64,000 nt of DNA from Parasegetibacter sp. NRK P23. GTDB taxonomy: Bacteria > Bacteroidota > Bacteroidia > Chitinophagales > Chitinophagaceae. A program made the translations under genes and the position numbers. Positions 7,584 to 16,745 of the stretch are shown here, in pieces. How positions within the stretch are numbered: the first letter of the stretch is position 1; every line of letters begins with the position of its first letter. Below the pieces are notes generated by a model that saw only the letters and a list, made by a program, of their open reading frames with translations, was not told the DNA's origin and ran no database searches. The stretch covers positions 2,767,784 through 2,831,783 of the forward strand of contig NZ_JAMDLG010000001.1 of NCBI RefSeq assembly GCF_023721715.1. Direction: 5' to 3'.

Positions 7584-8163
7584 ATCAAACATATCCGATA
7601 AAAGAAAAGAGTTGCTCGCAGCCGCCCTGAAGCTCTTCGTGGAAAATGGATTCCACGGTACCCCAACAAGCAGTATCGCGAAAGAAGCCGGCGTGGCCCA
7701 CGGCACCTTATTCCACTATTTCAAAACAAAAGATGAATTGGTGATAGCTCTTTACATCAGTATCAAACAGGAAATGGGCACCTGCTCAGCACCCTTTCTT
7801 GAAAAGGACATCGGGCTGAAAGAAAAAGTAATGGGGATTTTCACCGCTTCTATTGAATGGGGACTGAAACACAGGAATGAATTTCAGTTTATAGAACAAT
7901 TCCACCACTCCCCATTCCTGAAAATGGTGCCGACCGCTGAAATTCAGGAACAAGGGAAACCAGCACTTGACCTGCTGAAAAAAGGTATTAAGGAAAAGAT
8001 TCTTAAACCTATGGATGTTGACTTTATGATCACCATCGTGATGAGCCAGCTTTTCGGATTATATAAATACCTCATCCAAACCAACCTATCCAGGAAAAAA
8101 CAACAAGCCCTGATTGAAGAGACCGTACATCTTCTATGGGATATGATCAGCACAGGAAAATGA
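7573..8163 (+). CDS. TetR/AcrR-family transcriptional regulator
   Basis: This is a 196-aa dimeric repressor. The N-terminal HTH is clear (LKLFVENGFHGTPTSSIA, then GVAHGTLFHYFKTKDEL). The C-terminal ligand domain is not assignable. The start is GTG at 7573: no in-frame ATG precedes the HTH, and the frame begins MITQSNISDKRKEL as is typical. Its TGA overlaps the ATG of the next gene, so the pair form a coupled operon and the regulator may sense the hydrolase's substrate or product. Confidence 0.9.
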   Translation: MITQSNISDKRKELLAAALKLFVENGFHGTPTSSIAKEAGVAHGTLFHYFKTKDELVIALYISIKQEMGTCSAPFLEKDIGLKEKVMGIFTASIEWGLKHRNEFQFIEQFHHSPFLKMVPTAEIQEQGKPALDLLKKGIKEKILKPMDVDFMITIVMSQLFGLYKYLIQTNLSRKKQQALIEETVHLLWDMISTGK

Positions 8164-9287
8164 AAAAAACAATTAAAATACTTAAACGCATGTTAGTTTG
8201 GTGCTTAGCAATTGTCGTAGGCCTCTTTATCGCCGGTTACTTTTTTATGCAACAACCGGTTTTCGGAAAGGCACCCGAAGGCGCAAGATTGGAAAGGATA
8301 AAAAAATCGCCCAATTATAAGGATGGCGCATTTCAGAACATCAGCCATACTCCGGCGCTTACCGAAGGCGCAAGTTATTTCGCCGTACTAAAGGAGTTTC
8401 TTTTTGAGAGAAAAAACAATGGCACCCCCAAAGACAGTTTGCCATCCGTAAAAACGAACCTTCATACACTTCCGCCACAGCAAAACACGATCATCTGGTT
8501 CGGACATTCCTCCTATTTTATGCAGATAGACGGTAAGAAAATACTGGTTGATCCTGTATTCAGCGGCAACGCATCGCCACTTAGCTTTACTACAAAAAGT
8601 TTTAAAGGCGCCGACATCTATTCCGCGGAGGATATTCCTGCCATCGACTACCTTTTCATTACCCACGACCACTATGACCACCTCGATTACAAAACCATAC
8701 TGGCATTAAAAAATAAAGTAAACAAAGTAATCACCGGACTAGGCACCGCAGCACACCTTGAATACTGGGGCTATGATCCGGAAAAGATCATCGAAGAAGA
8801 CTGGAGCACTACGGTCCCACTGGACCCCGGATTTGAAGTAACGCTATTGCCCGCAAGGCATTTCTCCGGCAGGGGATTCAAAAGGAACGGTGCGTTATGG
8901 GTTTCATTTGCGCTGAAAACTCCCACTCAAAAAATTTACATGGGCGGCGATAGCGGATTCGATACCCACTTTCATGCCATCGGAAAACAATTTGGACCAT
9001 TCGATATCGCCATTCTGGAGTGCGGGCAATACGATAAAAGCTGGAAATACATCCACATGATGCCCGAAGAAGTAGCGCAGGCAGCACTTGACCTTAAAGC
9101 CAAAGTACTGTTCCCTGTGCACTGGAGTAAGTTTCAACTTGGTAACCACGCCTGGGATGATCCGATTGTGAGGGTCACCACTAAAAGCAGGCAACTAGGT
9201 TTACCTATTGTTACGCCATTGATCGGAGAACCACTATTTCCCGGTGACAGTATCCGGGAAAATGCCTGGTGGGAAGCATTGAAATAA
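8160..9287 (+). CDS. Membrane-anchored MBL-fold metal-dependent hydrolase (NAPE-PLD/UlaG-like)
   Basis: This is a zinc hydrolase of the metallo-beta-lactamase fold. An N-terminal hydrophobic segment (about residues 11-31, LVWCLAIVVGLFIAGYFFM) suggests export or membrane anchoring. Metal ligands are visible in order: GHSSYF, THDHYDHLD, PARHFSGRG, GGDSGFD and FPVHWSKF. This arrangement fits the NAPE-phospholipase D/UlaG-like branch; the substrate is unknown. I start at the ATG overlapping the TetR stop (375 aa) rather than eight codons upstream. A strong terminator follows at 9311-9340. Confidence 0.85.
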   Translation: MKKTIKILKRMLVWCLAIVVGLFIAGYFFMQQPVFGKAPEGARLERIKKSPNYKDGAFQNISHTPALTEGASYFAVLKEFLFERKNNGTPKDSLPSVKTNLHTLPPQQNTIIWFGHSSYFMQIDGKKILVDPVFSGNASPLSFTTKSFKGADIYSAEDIPAIDYLFITHDHYDHLDYKTILALKNKVNKVITGLGTAAHLEYWGYDPEKIIEEDWSTTVPLDPGFEVTLLPARHFSGRGFKRNGALWVSFALKTPTQKIYMGGDSGFDTHFHAIGKQFGPFDIAILECGQYDKSWKYIHMMPEEVAQAALDLKAKVLFPVHWSKFQLGNHAWDDPIVRVTTKSRQLGLPIVTPLIGEPLFPGDSIRENAWWEALK

Positions 9288-9310
9288 ATATTCACCTCAC
9301 GATCAGAAAA

Positions 9311-9340
9311 TAAAAACCCCGATGTGCGCCGGGGTTTTTA
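9311..9340. terminator. Bidirectional terminator between the MBL hydrolase and SusD
   Basis: TAAAAACCCCG pairs perfectly with CGGGGTTTTTA around an 8-nt loop. A- and T-runs on both sides let it end both convergent transcripts. Confidence 0.85.
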
Positions 9341-9359
9341 TTTTAATTAACTGTTCTCC

Positions 9360-10898
9360 TTACTCATAACCGGGATTCTGGTACATTTTCTCCGGATCAA
9401 GTTTGTTTTCGTCGAGTGGAATCGGGAAGTAATAATCCTTGGTTCCGATATTGCTCAATGGTGAATTGTTATAATCCGCCTGGCTCTTCTGTTTAAAGTA
9501 GGCCACCAGTTGTTCAGGGGTGAAAAAACGAACCAGGTCGTGCCAGCGGTGGTGCTCAAAAGCCAACTCCATCCTGCGTTCATGAAGGATGGCCAGTTTC
9601 AGTGTAGGGAACTTAGCTTTATATCCGGCATCGCCCTGCATAGCGGTATAACCCGGCAGGCCCGCTCGTGAACGAACCATATCAAGGTACACAATGGCAT
9701 TTGCTTCATCGTTCAGAAGCATGGATACCTCGGCCAGACAAAGAACCACATCTGCATAACGCATCAGTATCCAATCATTACCGCCTCTTCCGAGGTTGCT
9801 GGCGGCCGCACTTGCGTCTCTGAATTTGGTAATGTAATTATTCTGAACAGAAGGATGCGCGGCATATTTGAAAGTAAAATTCTTCCGAATATCATTTGCT
9901 TCAAATTCCTTCACCAGGTCGAGTGTTGGTGCGCGACCGGTTCCCGTAGAAACAAACAACGAGTTCGTGTTCTCACCAGTAGCCTGGTTGTTGCGCGCGA
10001 TCGCGGAAGAATAGGTAGGATCACCTTGCTTATAGGATATCTGCCAAATGATCTCTGGATTGGTAGCTTCTTTCGCAACATCAAAAACATCGGCGAAAGG
10101 GATATCCGACAGTTTCGCGAATGTCTTCTGATTGTAACACGCCATCAGGTAATTCTTCGCATTGTTCAGGTTAGCCGTGGCATTCGCCGCGTCTACACCT
10201 GATGCGGCGGCGGTAAGGTAAGCTTTGCCCAGCATGGCGTTCGCGGCCTGAAGTGATGCGCGCCCTTTTCCCGATGCGGGCTGAATCACAGGCAGGTTAC
10301 TTTCTGTAACATCTTTCAGGTCGGTGAATATCTGCGCATACACTTCTTCCCGCTTGCGGCGATAGGTAAGTGCTTCCACCTGTTCCGGATTGGTAAGTCT
10401 TTCTGTTACTACCGGCACATCTCCAAACTCACGAACCAGCATAAAATACATCACTGCACGGATGAACTTCATCTCGGCGATATACTGGGTTTTGGTGGAC
10501 TCGTTGGCGAACGAAATCTTATCAATCTGGGAAAGCACCACGTTTGCCCGCACAATCGGGTTGTACAATGCCACCCAGTGGTTGTAGAGATAAGGATTGA
10601 TGGGCGCCAGCGCGAATGCGGTAAACTGGAAGGGGTCGCCACTGTTCGACTGATTATCCGTACTGTTGTAGTCATCTGAACGGTCATCTGTCCAAAGTAT
10701 AGCTTCTTCCCCGATGCAGTTGGAACTTCTCAATGCCTCGTAAGCGCCATTCACCGCCAGGGCCACATCCGCCTCCGTGTTCATGCCCTGCTCAATGTTT
10801 ACAGAGTTGGGGGAACTTTGTTCCATGAATGATTTCTTGCAGGAAGTGATCCCTGTTATAAAGATCACCGCCACCACCGGAATGAATTTATTTTTCAT
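9360..10898 (-). CDS. SusD/RagB-family nutrient-binding lipoprotein
   Basis: This surface lipoprotein captures a nutrient, probably a glycan or peptide, for the SusC channel encoded next to it. The signal peptide is MKNKFIPVVAVIFITGITSC, with a lipobox ending at Cys20. TPR-like helices and the typical C-terminal SusD segment follow (LAILHERRMELAFEHHRWHD, then DYYFPIP and MYQNPGYE). I start at this ATG (512 aa) rather than 15 codons upstream, because it gives a proper lipoprotein signal. The gap to susC is only 20 bp, and the gene ends the operon before the terminator at 9311-9340. Confidence 0.93.
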   Translation of the reverse strand: MKNKFIPVVAVIFITGITSCKKSFMEQSSPNSVNIEQGMNTEADVALAVNGAYEALRSSNCIGEEAILWTDDRSDDYNSTDNQSNSGDPFQFTAFALAPINPYLYNHWVALYNPIVRANVVLSQIDKISFANESTKTQYIAEMKFIRAVMYFMLVREFGDVPVVTERLTNPEQVEALTYRRKREEVYAQIFTDLKDVTESNLPVIQPASGKGRASLQAANAMLGKAYLTAAASGVDAANATANLNNAKNYLMACYNQKTFAKLSDIPFADVFDVAKEATNPEIIWQISYKQGDPTYSSAIARNNQATGENTNSLFVSTGTGRAPTLDLVKEFEANDIRKNFTFKYAAHPSVQNNYITKFRDASAAASNLGRGGNDWILMRYADVVLCLAEVSMLLNDEANAIVYLDMVRSRAGLPGYTAMQGDAGYKAKFPTLKLAILHERRMELAFEHHRWHDLVRFFTPEQLVAYFKQKSQADYNNSPLSNIGTKDYYFPIPLDENKLDPEKMYQNPGYE

Positions 10899-10918
10899 TT
10901 GCTGAAATTTATTAGTGA

Positions 10919-13900
10919 TTAAAAAGCCATACGAACACCACAATTGAAAGCCCGTACCAGTGGGTATTTACCATAGTCCACGCCGGGCGTAAGGTTACTT
11001 CCGTTGTTGTAATCCACTTCAGGATTATAACCCAGGTAATTGGTAATGGTGAACGCGTTATCAATGCCACCGTAAATACGAACGCTGCTCAGGCCGGCTT
11101 TTTTCAGTCCCTGCCGCACCGGCATATTAAAGCCGATGGTGATATTGGTGCAACGGAAATAAGTTCCATCCTGCAGGTAGTAATCAGACAACCTGGTGCT
11201 GTTGCTCTGCGTTCCACCCCTTGAAGCCCTGTAATCATGACCGTTGCCGGGTTCAGCCTCACTCCTGTACCTGTTTACAAGCACTTTATACTGGTTACCC
11301 GATCCTTCCATGTTGCGGATATAATAATCCTGTCCGTCCAGCACCTCGTTGCCGTGCGATCCGTTAAAAGACGCACTCAGGTCGAAATGTTTATAATTGA
11401 AACTAAGGTTAAAGCCGTAGGTAAAATCCGGATAGGGAGAACCGATCACATCTTTATCCGCATCCGTTACCACACCATCACCGTTCACATCCACGAAATA
11501 AAGATCACCGGGAGCGAGCGGCGTGCTGGAAGCATTGGAACGTGCCGGTCCTTTCAGTACATAGCCTTTGGGGAAAGCGTTGTTGTTGGCCCTGTAAACG
11601 GCATCATCGGCGGCGATGTTGGCCATATCGCTTTCGCGGACCATCCCCGCCACACGGAAACCATAGAACATACCGATACTGTTGCCTTCACGCGTTACGT
11701 GTGTGGTGTAAGAACGTTCCGCACCGGCATTATACAGAGCGCTGGCGCCATCCAGGCTTTTTACTTCGTTCCGGTTGGCGGTGATGTTGCCGCTGAAGTT
11801 GAAAGAGAAATCTTTTTTACGGATCACCTTCGCATCCACCTGCAGGTCGAAACCGTGGTTGCGGATGTCGGAATTTTTCAGGTTGGTCAGCACCGTTCTG
11901 GCCCCACTGATCGCGGACACGCTTTTTCCATAGAGCAGGTTGAAGGAACGGCCCACATAGTAGTTGAAGATCGCGCCGATCCTGCCATTCAGCAAAGTAA
12001 CATCTGTGCCGATATTGTACTGGGAAGTAGATTCCCAGCCAAGTTTATCATCCGTGATGCCCTGCGCCCAGATCGCGGTGAGAATATTCTCGCCGATCAC
12101 GGTACCTCCTGGCTGCGCAAGAAGCTGCTCATAACGGTAGTTCCCGATATTATTGTTGCCGCTCAACCCCCAGCTTGCACGCAACTTCAGGGTTGAACCC
12201 GCGCCCAGCCAGTTGTTGTAGAAAGATTCGTTTGAGATATTCCATCCTCCGGAAACAGAAGGGAAGGTACCAAACCTGTTCTGCGGACCGAACCTGGAAG
12301 AGCCGTCGGCACGGATGGAAGCGGAAGCGAAGTAGCGGTCATCGAAATTATACATCACCCTGGAGAAATAAGATACCAGTGTGGTCACGGCTTTACCGGT
12401 ATTGTCCTGTAACAGGAAACTGCCGGCTGCCGCGCCCTGGGCCGTGATCTCCGGCACCAGGTCGTTGCTGAAGTTCCTGGCTTCCACGCTTACGATATCA
12501 CTGGTGGTTTCCTGTGCGGAATAGCCGGCCAGCGCATTGATATGGTGTTTACCAAATTGCTTCTGATAATTCAGTGTGAATTCAGCGAGCCTGTCCAGGG
12601 TATTGATGGTTTGGGCAGAAGCCCTCGCCGCGGCGATCGCGGCGGCTGAACCGGGAGGATTCACCCCACTGCTTAAAGTGGTGGGATAAAAGTACTCATA
12701 CTTTTCATTGTAAGTCTGTAAGCCGAGGTTCACCTTGGCAGACAAATCAGGAAGGATCTTGTATACCGCGTTCCCGTTATAGGTGCCGCGGATTCCTTTG
12801 CGTGTGATATTTACTTTCTGGGCGAGCGCCACGGGGTTTTCGATAGTCTGGAAAGCGTACTGGTAACCATCCGTCCTTTCAGAGGCCCTGCCGAGTTGCA
12901 AAGAGCCGTCGGTATTGTATACCGGGAAAATCGGCATCATCACCAGGGCGCCCAATATCGGTCCCTGGTTAAAGCGGCCTTCCTGCACTTCACGGCCATC
13001 GGTATTGGTGAACGCCATGCTGGCACCTACCGACAATTTCTTATTTACTTCGGCATCCACATTCGCGCGGAAATTGATCCTTTTCTGAAAAGTGGCCGTA
13101 ATGATACCGGGCTGGTCCTGGTAACCGCCACTCAGTGCATACCTTACCCCATCCTTTCCACCTGAAAAAGAAAGATTGTGCCTTTGCACCAGCGCACTCC
13201 TGTACAATGCGTCCTGCCAGTCGGTATTGAATTCCGGCTGAATCATTTTCTGGTTGGCGAAATCGTAAATGGACTTCAGGATCGTGCTGGAATTGCCGCC
13301 GCCTTTGGCGATACGCGTAGCGTTGTCATCGGAATAAAACGCATCGTTCCAGGTAACACCATTAGCGATGAGCGTATTCTTGTAGTTGCCGTTCCTTCCA
13401 TCAATGAACATCTGCGCGAATTCAGCGCCATTCATCAATTCAACCTTTTTCGCCAATTGATGAACTCCCAGTTGATAATGGTATTCCAATCTTCCTTTGC
13501 CCAACTTGCCCCTTTTGGTGGTAATCAGCACCACGCCGGCAGCGGCGCGTGAACCGTAAATGGCCGCGGAAGCCGCATCCTTCAATACTTCTATCGACTC
13601 AATATCATCAGGATTGATGAAGATATCGTTGCCATTGGTATTCGGGTTAAACCCGCCTGTTCCAGTACCGCCATTGCCAGGACCCGCGCTCTGGTTTCCT
13701 CCTACAGCGTATCCGTCAATCACATACAATGGTTCAGAACTCGCATTGATAGAACCGATGCCCCGAACACGAATCTTCGCACCCGCATTTGGAGCGCCGC
13801 TCACCTGCGATACCTGCACGCCCGCCACTTTACCCACCAGTGCCTGACTAAGCGTTGGCGTGGAAAGGTTCAACTCATTCGCTTTAACACTGGAAACCGC

Positions 13901-14329
13901 TCCCGTTAAATCTGACTTACGCAGTTTCTGGTACCCGATAGACACCACCTCATCCAGCGCCTGAATATCTTCCTTCAATACAATGTTTAAAGTATCACTT
14001 CCGGACACTTTCACTTCTTTAGGAGAAAAGCCAGCGGAACTCAGCACTAGTACCGCGCCTTCTTCCACATTGATCACAAAGTGGCCCTCGCTATCAGTCA
14101 CCACAACGTTAGAACCATTTTTAACGGCAACGCTCACACCGGGAAGCGGATTACCTTTTTCATCGGTTACTTTACCCGACACTTTCACCAGGGCCTGAAC
14201 AACAACCGAAGTGTGTTCCGCGCCAGCCATTACCGTTACGGGCCGGCACAGCAGGAACGTGCCGGTAAGCAGTGCCCCTGCACAGAGGGAAGTACGCTTC
14301 AGCATTTTTACAGGTAGCATTTCTTGCAT
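10919..14329 (-). CDS. SusC/RagA-family TonB-linked outer-membrane transporter
   Basis: This 1136-aa outer-membrane channel is energised by TonB and works with the SusD lipoprotein downstream. After the signal region comes a carboxypeptidase-D-like domain (VSGKVTDEKGNPLPGVSV, about residues 49-130). The plug carries the SusC signature motifs (GYQKLRKSDLTGAVSSV; DIESIEVLKDAASAAIYGS). A long beta-barrel ends in NCGVRMAF. There is no STN domain, so it is not an anti-sigma-coupled type. The true start may be Met4 or Met9 rather than Met1. The imported substrate cannot be told from sequence; no glycoside hydrolase belongs to this operon. Confidence 0.95.
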   Translation of the reverse strand: MQEMLPVKMLKRTSLCAGALLTGTFLLCRPVTVMAGAEHTSVVVQALVKVSGKVTDEKGNPLPGVSVAVKNGSNVVVTDSEGHFVINVEEGAVLVLSSAGFSPKEVKVSGSDTLNIVLKEDIQALDEVVSIGYQKLRKSDLTGAVSSVKANELNLSTPTLSQALVGKVAGVQVSQVSGAPNAGAKIRVRGIGSINASSEPLYVIDGYAVGGNQSAGPGNGGTGTGGFNPNTNGNDIFINPDDIESIEVLKDAASAAIYGSRAAAGVVLITTKRGKLGKGRLEYHYQLGVHQLAKKVELMNGAEFAQMFIDGRNGNYKNTLIANGVTWNDAFYSDDNATRIAKGGGNSSTILKSIYDFANQKMIQPEFNTDWQDALYRSALVQRHNLSFSGGKDGVRYALSGGYQDQPGIITATFQKRINFRANVDAEVNKKLSVGASMAFTNTDGREVQEGRFNQGPILGALVMMPIFPVYNTDGSLQLGRASERTDGYQYAFQTIENPVALAQKVNITRKGIRGTYNGNAVYKILPDLSAKVNLGLQTYNEKYEYFYPTTLSSGVNPPGSAAAIAAARASAQTINTLDRLAEFTLNYQKQFGKHHINALAGYSAQETTSDIVSVEARNFSNDLVPEITAQGAAAGSFLLQDNTGKAVTTLVSYFSRVMYNFDDRYFASASIRADGSSRFGPQNRFGTFPSVSGGWNISNESFYNNWLGAGSTLKLRASWGLSGNNNIGNYRYEQLLAQPGGTVIGENILTAIWAQGITDDKLGWESTSQYNIGTDVTLLNGRIGAIFNYYVGRSFNLLYGKSVSAISGARTVLTNLKNSDIRNHGFDLQVDAKVIRKKDFSFNFSGNITANRNEVKSLDGASALYNAGAERSYTTHVTREGNSIGMFYGFRVAGMVRESDMANIAADDAVYRANNNAFPKGYVLKGPARSNASSTPLAPGDLYFVDVNGDGVVTDADKDVIGSPYPDFTYGFNLSFNYKHFDLSASFNGSHGNEVLDGQDYYIRNMEGSGNQYKVLVNRYRSEAEPGNGHDYRASRGGTQSNSTRLSDYYLQDGTYFRCTNITIGFNMPVRQGLKKAGLSSVRIYGGIDNAFTITNYLGYNPEVDYNNGSNLTPGVDYGKYPLVRAFNCGVRMAF

Positions 14330-14352
14330 GTTTTATTTGTATTTTTTGTTTA

Positions 14353-15219
14353 TCAATAATCAGTGAGCCGCATTTTACTCACATTGTTTTTCCTGGAAGA
14401 AGTAACCGCGAAACCATTTTCCGCGTTAATGAACGCGAAGCCTTCTAGTTCATCCGCGCGATCAGTTTCCACCACACCCGTTATCTGCGCGGTTCCTTTT
14501 TCTATGGAGGAAGCCAGGTCTACAAAACTCAGTCTCCATCTTTTGCCCTCGATCTGGTTCTGAATGAGTACAAGCTTGTTTTTCCCCGGAATCCAATGAA
14601 GGTTCTGCACCCATGCGGGGCATGTGAACTTTTTGTACAATACTCCTTTCTCTTTGGTGGAACGCGCTCTACGGAGTAATTCAGGATCGTAAAGTCTTAC
14701 TTCATTTCCTTTATTCCCATAATCCGCCGTAGCCACATACCATTTGTTGCGGTAAGGAACATATTCCGGCCTGGTGCCTTGAATGCAGGCATCGTCTTCT
14801 ATAATATTCAAAAGATTACCGTCGAGCGTACCGGTTTTTTGTAACCCATCCCAGTTAACATGGTAAATCACCGCCCGCCAGAGCGTACCTTCTTTGTTCA
14901 GCCGGATACTATTCCCTATGAATACCGGCATATCATCATGATCCGCCAGTCCCGTTGGATGATTGATCACATCCGTATCGTTCAGGGTAAGTTTCAGCTC
15001 TTTCCCAACACGTTCCAGGCTATCTCCCATTACACGGAACTCGCGGATCATGCCGATTTCCCGGTCGCCGTAAAGAAAAACACGGTTCCCTTGTATAGAA
15101 ATTCCCTGACAGGCCCCGAGTGAATCAACCGAAAAAGAATGCGTAATAAAGCCTTTCGGCTCCTTATGGTCGATGCAAAGCAGTGAGGTTACCAATAAAA
15201 AAGCAGACAGTATTTTCAT
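14353..15219 (-). CDS. Secreted protein of unknown function, possibly beta-propeller
   Basis: This 288-aa protein has a signal peptide (MKILSAFLLVTSLLCID). The body consists of repeated short beta-strand segments with WD/aspartate-turn character (ISIQGNRVFLYGDREIGMI; WYVATADYGNKGNEVRLYD; WVQNLHWIPGKNKLVLIQNQ), which suggests a propeller. I do not recognise a named family. It lies 23 bp before susC and 18 bp after the DUF218 gene, so it is probably cotranscribed with the uptake system and may be a periplasmic or surface accessory. Confidence 0.65.
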   Translation of the reverse strand: MKILSAFLLVTSLLCIDHKEPKGFITHSFSVDSLGACQGISIQGNRVFLYGDREIGMIREFRVMGDSLERVGKELKLTLNDTDVINHPTGLADHDDMPVFIGNSIRLNKEGTLWRAVIYHVNWDGLQKTGTLDGNLLNIIEDDACIQGTRPEYVPYRNKWYVATADYGNKGNEVRLYDPELLRRARSTKEKGVLYKKFTCPAWVQNLHWIPGKNKLVLIQNQIEGKRWRLSFVDLASSIEKGTAQITGVVETDRADELEGFAFINAENGFAVTSSRKNNVSKMRLTDY

Positions 15220-15237
15220 CTGAAGATCATTTTAAAT

Positions 15238-16542
15238 TCAGGGATCCATTGGTTCGGAAGGATTGATGTGCAGCGCCGCCATCAAAGGATAGAACTCCAG
15301 CTCCGTTTCGCTTAAACGCTTTCCGGTTTTATACGGAACGGCTTTCAGCTCACGCATACACCGCTCCGGCAGCGTTCTTTCAATCATACTACTTTGCCCC
15401 CGCGTGGTGCAGGTAAGCGCGACATTATCGAACGGAAAACCATACCTGTACATCAGCCTGGCCGCATTGCGCATATTCGTGGTAGTATGCCGCGCGTGCG
15501 GTTCAATAATCACGGCATCGGAAGGCACCCCAAGTTTCTCAACCAGGTATTTCTTCATTTCCGTAGCCTCGCAATATTTTGTTTTATAGGGATGTACCCT
15601 TCCGCCGGAAGGCATAATAAACGGTGCGTATCCTTTTGCGTACAACCTTGCGGCCAGCCGGCAGCGCAACATGCCCTCCGCGCTGAGTGGAACGGCGGGA
15701 TCATCAGGGCCGGCTCCAGGTACAAGGATAACCGAGTAGTTGTATTGCTCCCAACGCACCGTGGTTACCTTTTTTACCGCGGCAGCGTTCTCTCCTTTTT
15801 CCATCGGTTCAAAATCAGCCGCCTGCTCCCGTTCATTCATTTCAATAAAACGGAGTGAAAAAGCCAGCGGAGCTTCAAAAAACAAATCAAGCTCATCCCG
15901 CTGGGCAACTACAAGAGAGACGGTATTGTATAAAAGTGAGGTATACCCGGCATTATAGCGGGCGCCCGTTTTTTTATCCCAGGTATTAAAAGCAATGGAA
16001 TCAATCAGCGGATAATTGGGCTTATCACCACCCGCGTATACGCCGATGGACCAATTCACGCCATACGCGTCCTGCTCCCATGCTTTCACCAGCATTTCAA
16101 CTGGAGCGTCTTGGCTAAAACGAATATAAGTACCGGAAGGCAGGAGGTGCTCCTTCACAAGCTTATCCAACGCATTACCGGGCGCATACAAAGCCCGGAT
16201 CCGATCACTTACAAGTTTTATAGCTGAGGAATCAAACTTCATGCGTTGAACATAACAGGTACCATCGCGCCCGCAATGCTGAAGCGCTGCAGCCAGCGTA
16301 TCAAAACGCTGCTGTGTAAGCTGCCGGAAAACGGCATCTTTAACCAATAAGTTTCTTGCTTCGGGAAGATTCGCCAGGAGGGTAAGGAGGTAATAATTTT
16401 TAGCCTGAACAACACTTTTTCCGATGATAAATTTATAAGTCACCTTGGGGCCAGGTTCAACGGAACGAAGCGCGGAGAAAGCAATAAAAAGCAGGGCGCA
16501 CAAAGCGGGAACCACTTTGCGCACGGTTACAGCAGCACGCAT
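15238..16542 (-). CDS. Membrane-anchored DUF218 (YdcF/SanA-like) protein
   Basis: The protein has 434 aa. An N-terminal hydrophobic anchor or signal (VVPALCALLFIAFSALRSV) precedes a Bacteroidota-specific N-terminal region. The DUF218 domain fills the C-terminal 170 residues or so: YSVILVPGAGPDDPAVPLS, AEGMLRCRLAARLYAKG, PSGGRVHPYKTKY and EPHARHTTTNMRNAARL. E. coli members (ElyC, SanA, YdcF) affect envelope processes, but biochemical roles are poorly known. It appears to be the first gene of the operon leading to SusC/SusD; a -7 box precedes it. Confidence 0.8.
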   Translation of the reverse strand: MRAAVTVRKVVPALCALLFIAFSALRSVEPGPKVTYKFIIGKSVVQAKNYYLLTLLANLPEARNLLVKDAVFRQLTQQRFDTLAAALQHCGRDGTCYVQRMKFDSSAIKLVSDRIRALYAPGNALDKLVKEHLLPSGTYIRFSQDAPVEMLVKAWEQDAYGVNWSIGVYAGGDKPNYPLIDSIAFNTWDKKTGARYNAGYTSLLYNTVSLVVAQRDELDLFFEAPLAFSLRFIEMNEREQAADFEPMEKGENAAAVKKVTTVRWEQYNYSVILVPGAGPDDPAVPLSAEGMLRCRLAARLYAKGYAPFIMPSGGRVHPYKTKYCEATEMKKYLVEKLGVPSDAVIIEPHARHTTTNMRNAARLMYRYGFPFDNVALTCTTRGQSSMIERTLPERCMRELKAVPYKTGKRLSETELEFYPLMAALHINPSEPMDP

Positions 16543-16561
16543 AAAATTTTGATTGATGCCA

Positions 16562-16569
16562 CAAAGCTA
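16562..16569 (-). promoter_or_regulatory. Probable -7 box of the DUF218-SusCD operon
   Basis: On the minus strand this reads TAGCTTTG, a perfect TAnnTTTG match 20 bp before the start codon at 16542. A -33 element is not obvious. The gap 16543-16745 otherwise holds only a weak 66-codon plus frame, which I do not call as a gene. Confidence 0.45.
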
Positions 16570-16745
16570 GGCGCCAATAAAATGTTAAATGCCACTTCTG
16601 AAACAGGTAACGATATGGTATTCTTTACATCACGATTTAATAATGTTCCGGTAACAGAACGGTTATTAAACAGCTGTAAATACGGTGAAAACACCGAAGT
16701 CACAATGATACCATCTTCCGAAAAAGACTTAAATTCGCAGGAGTT

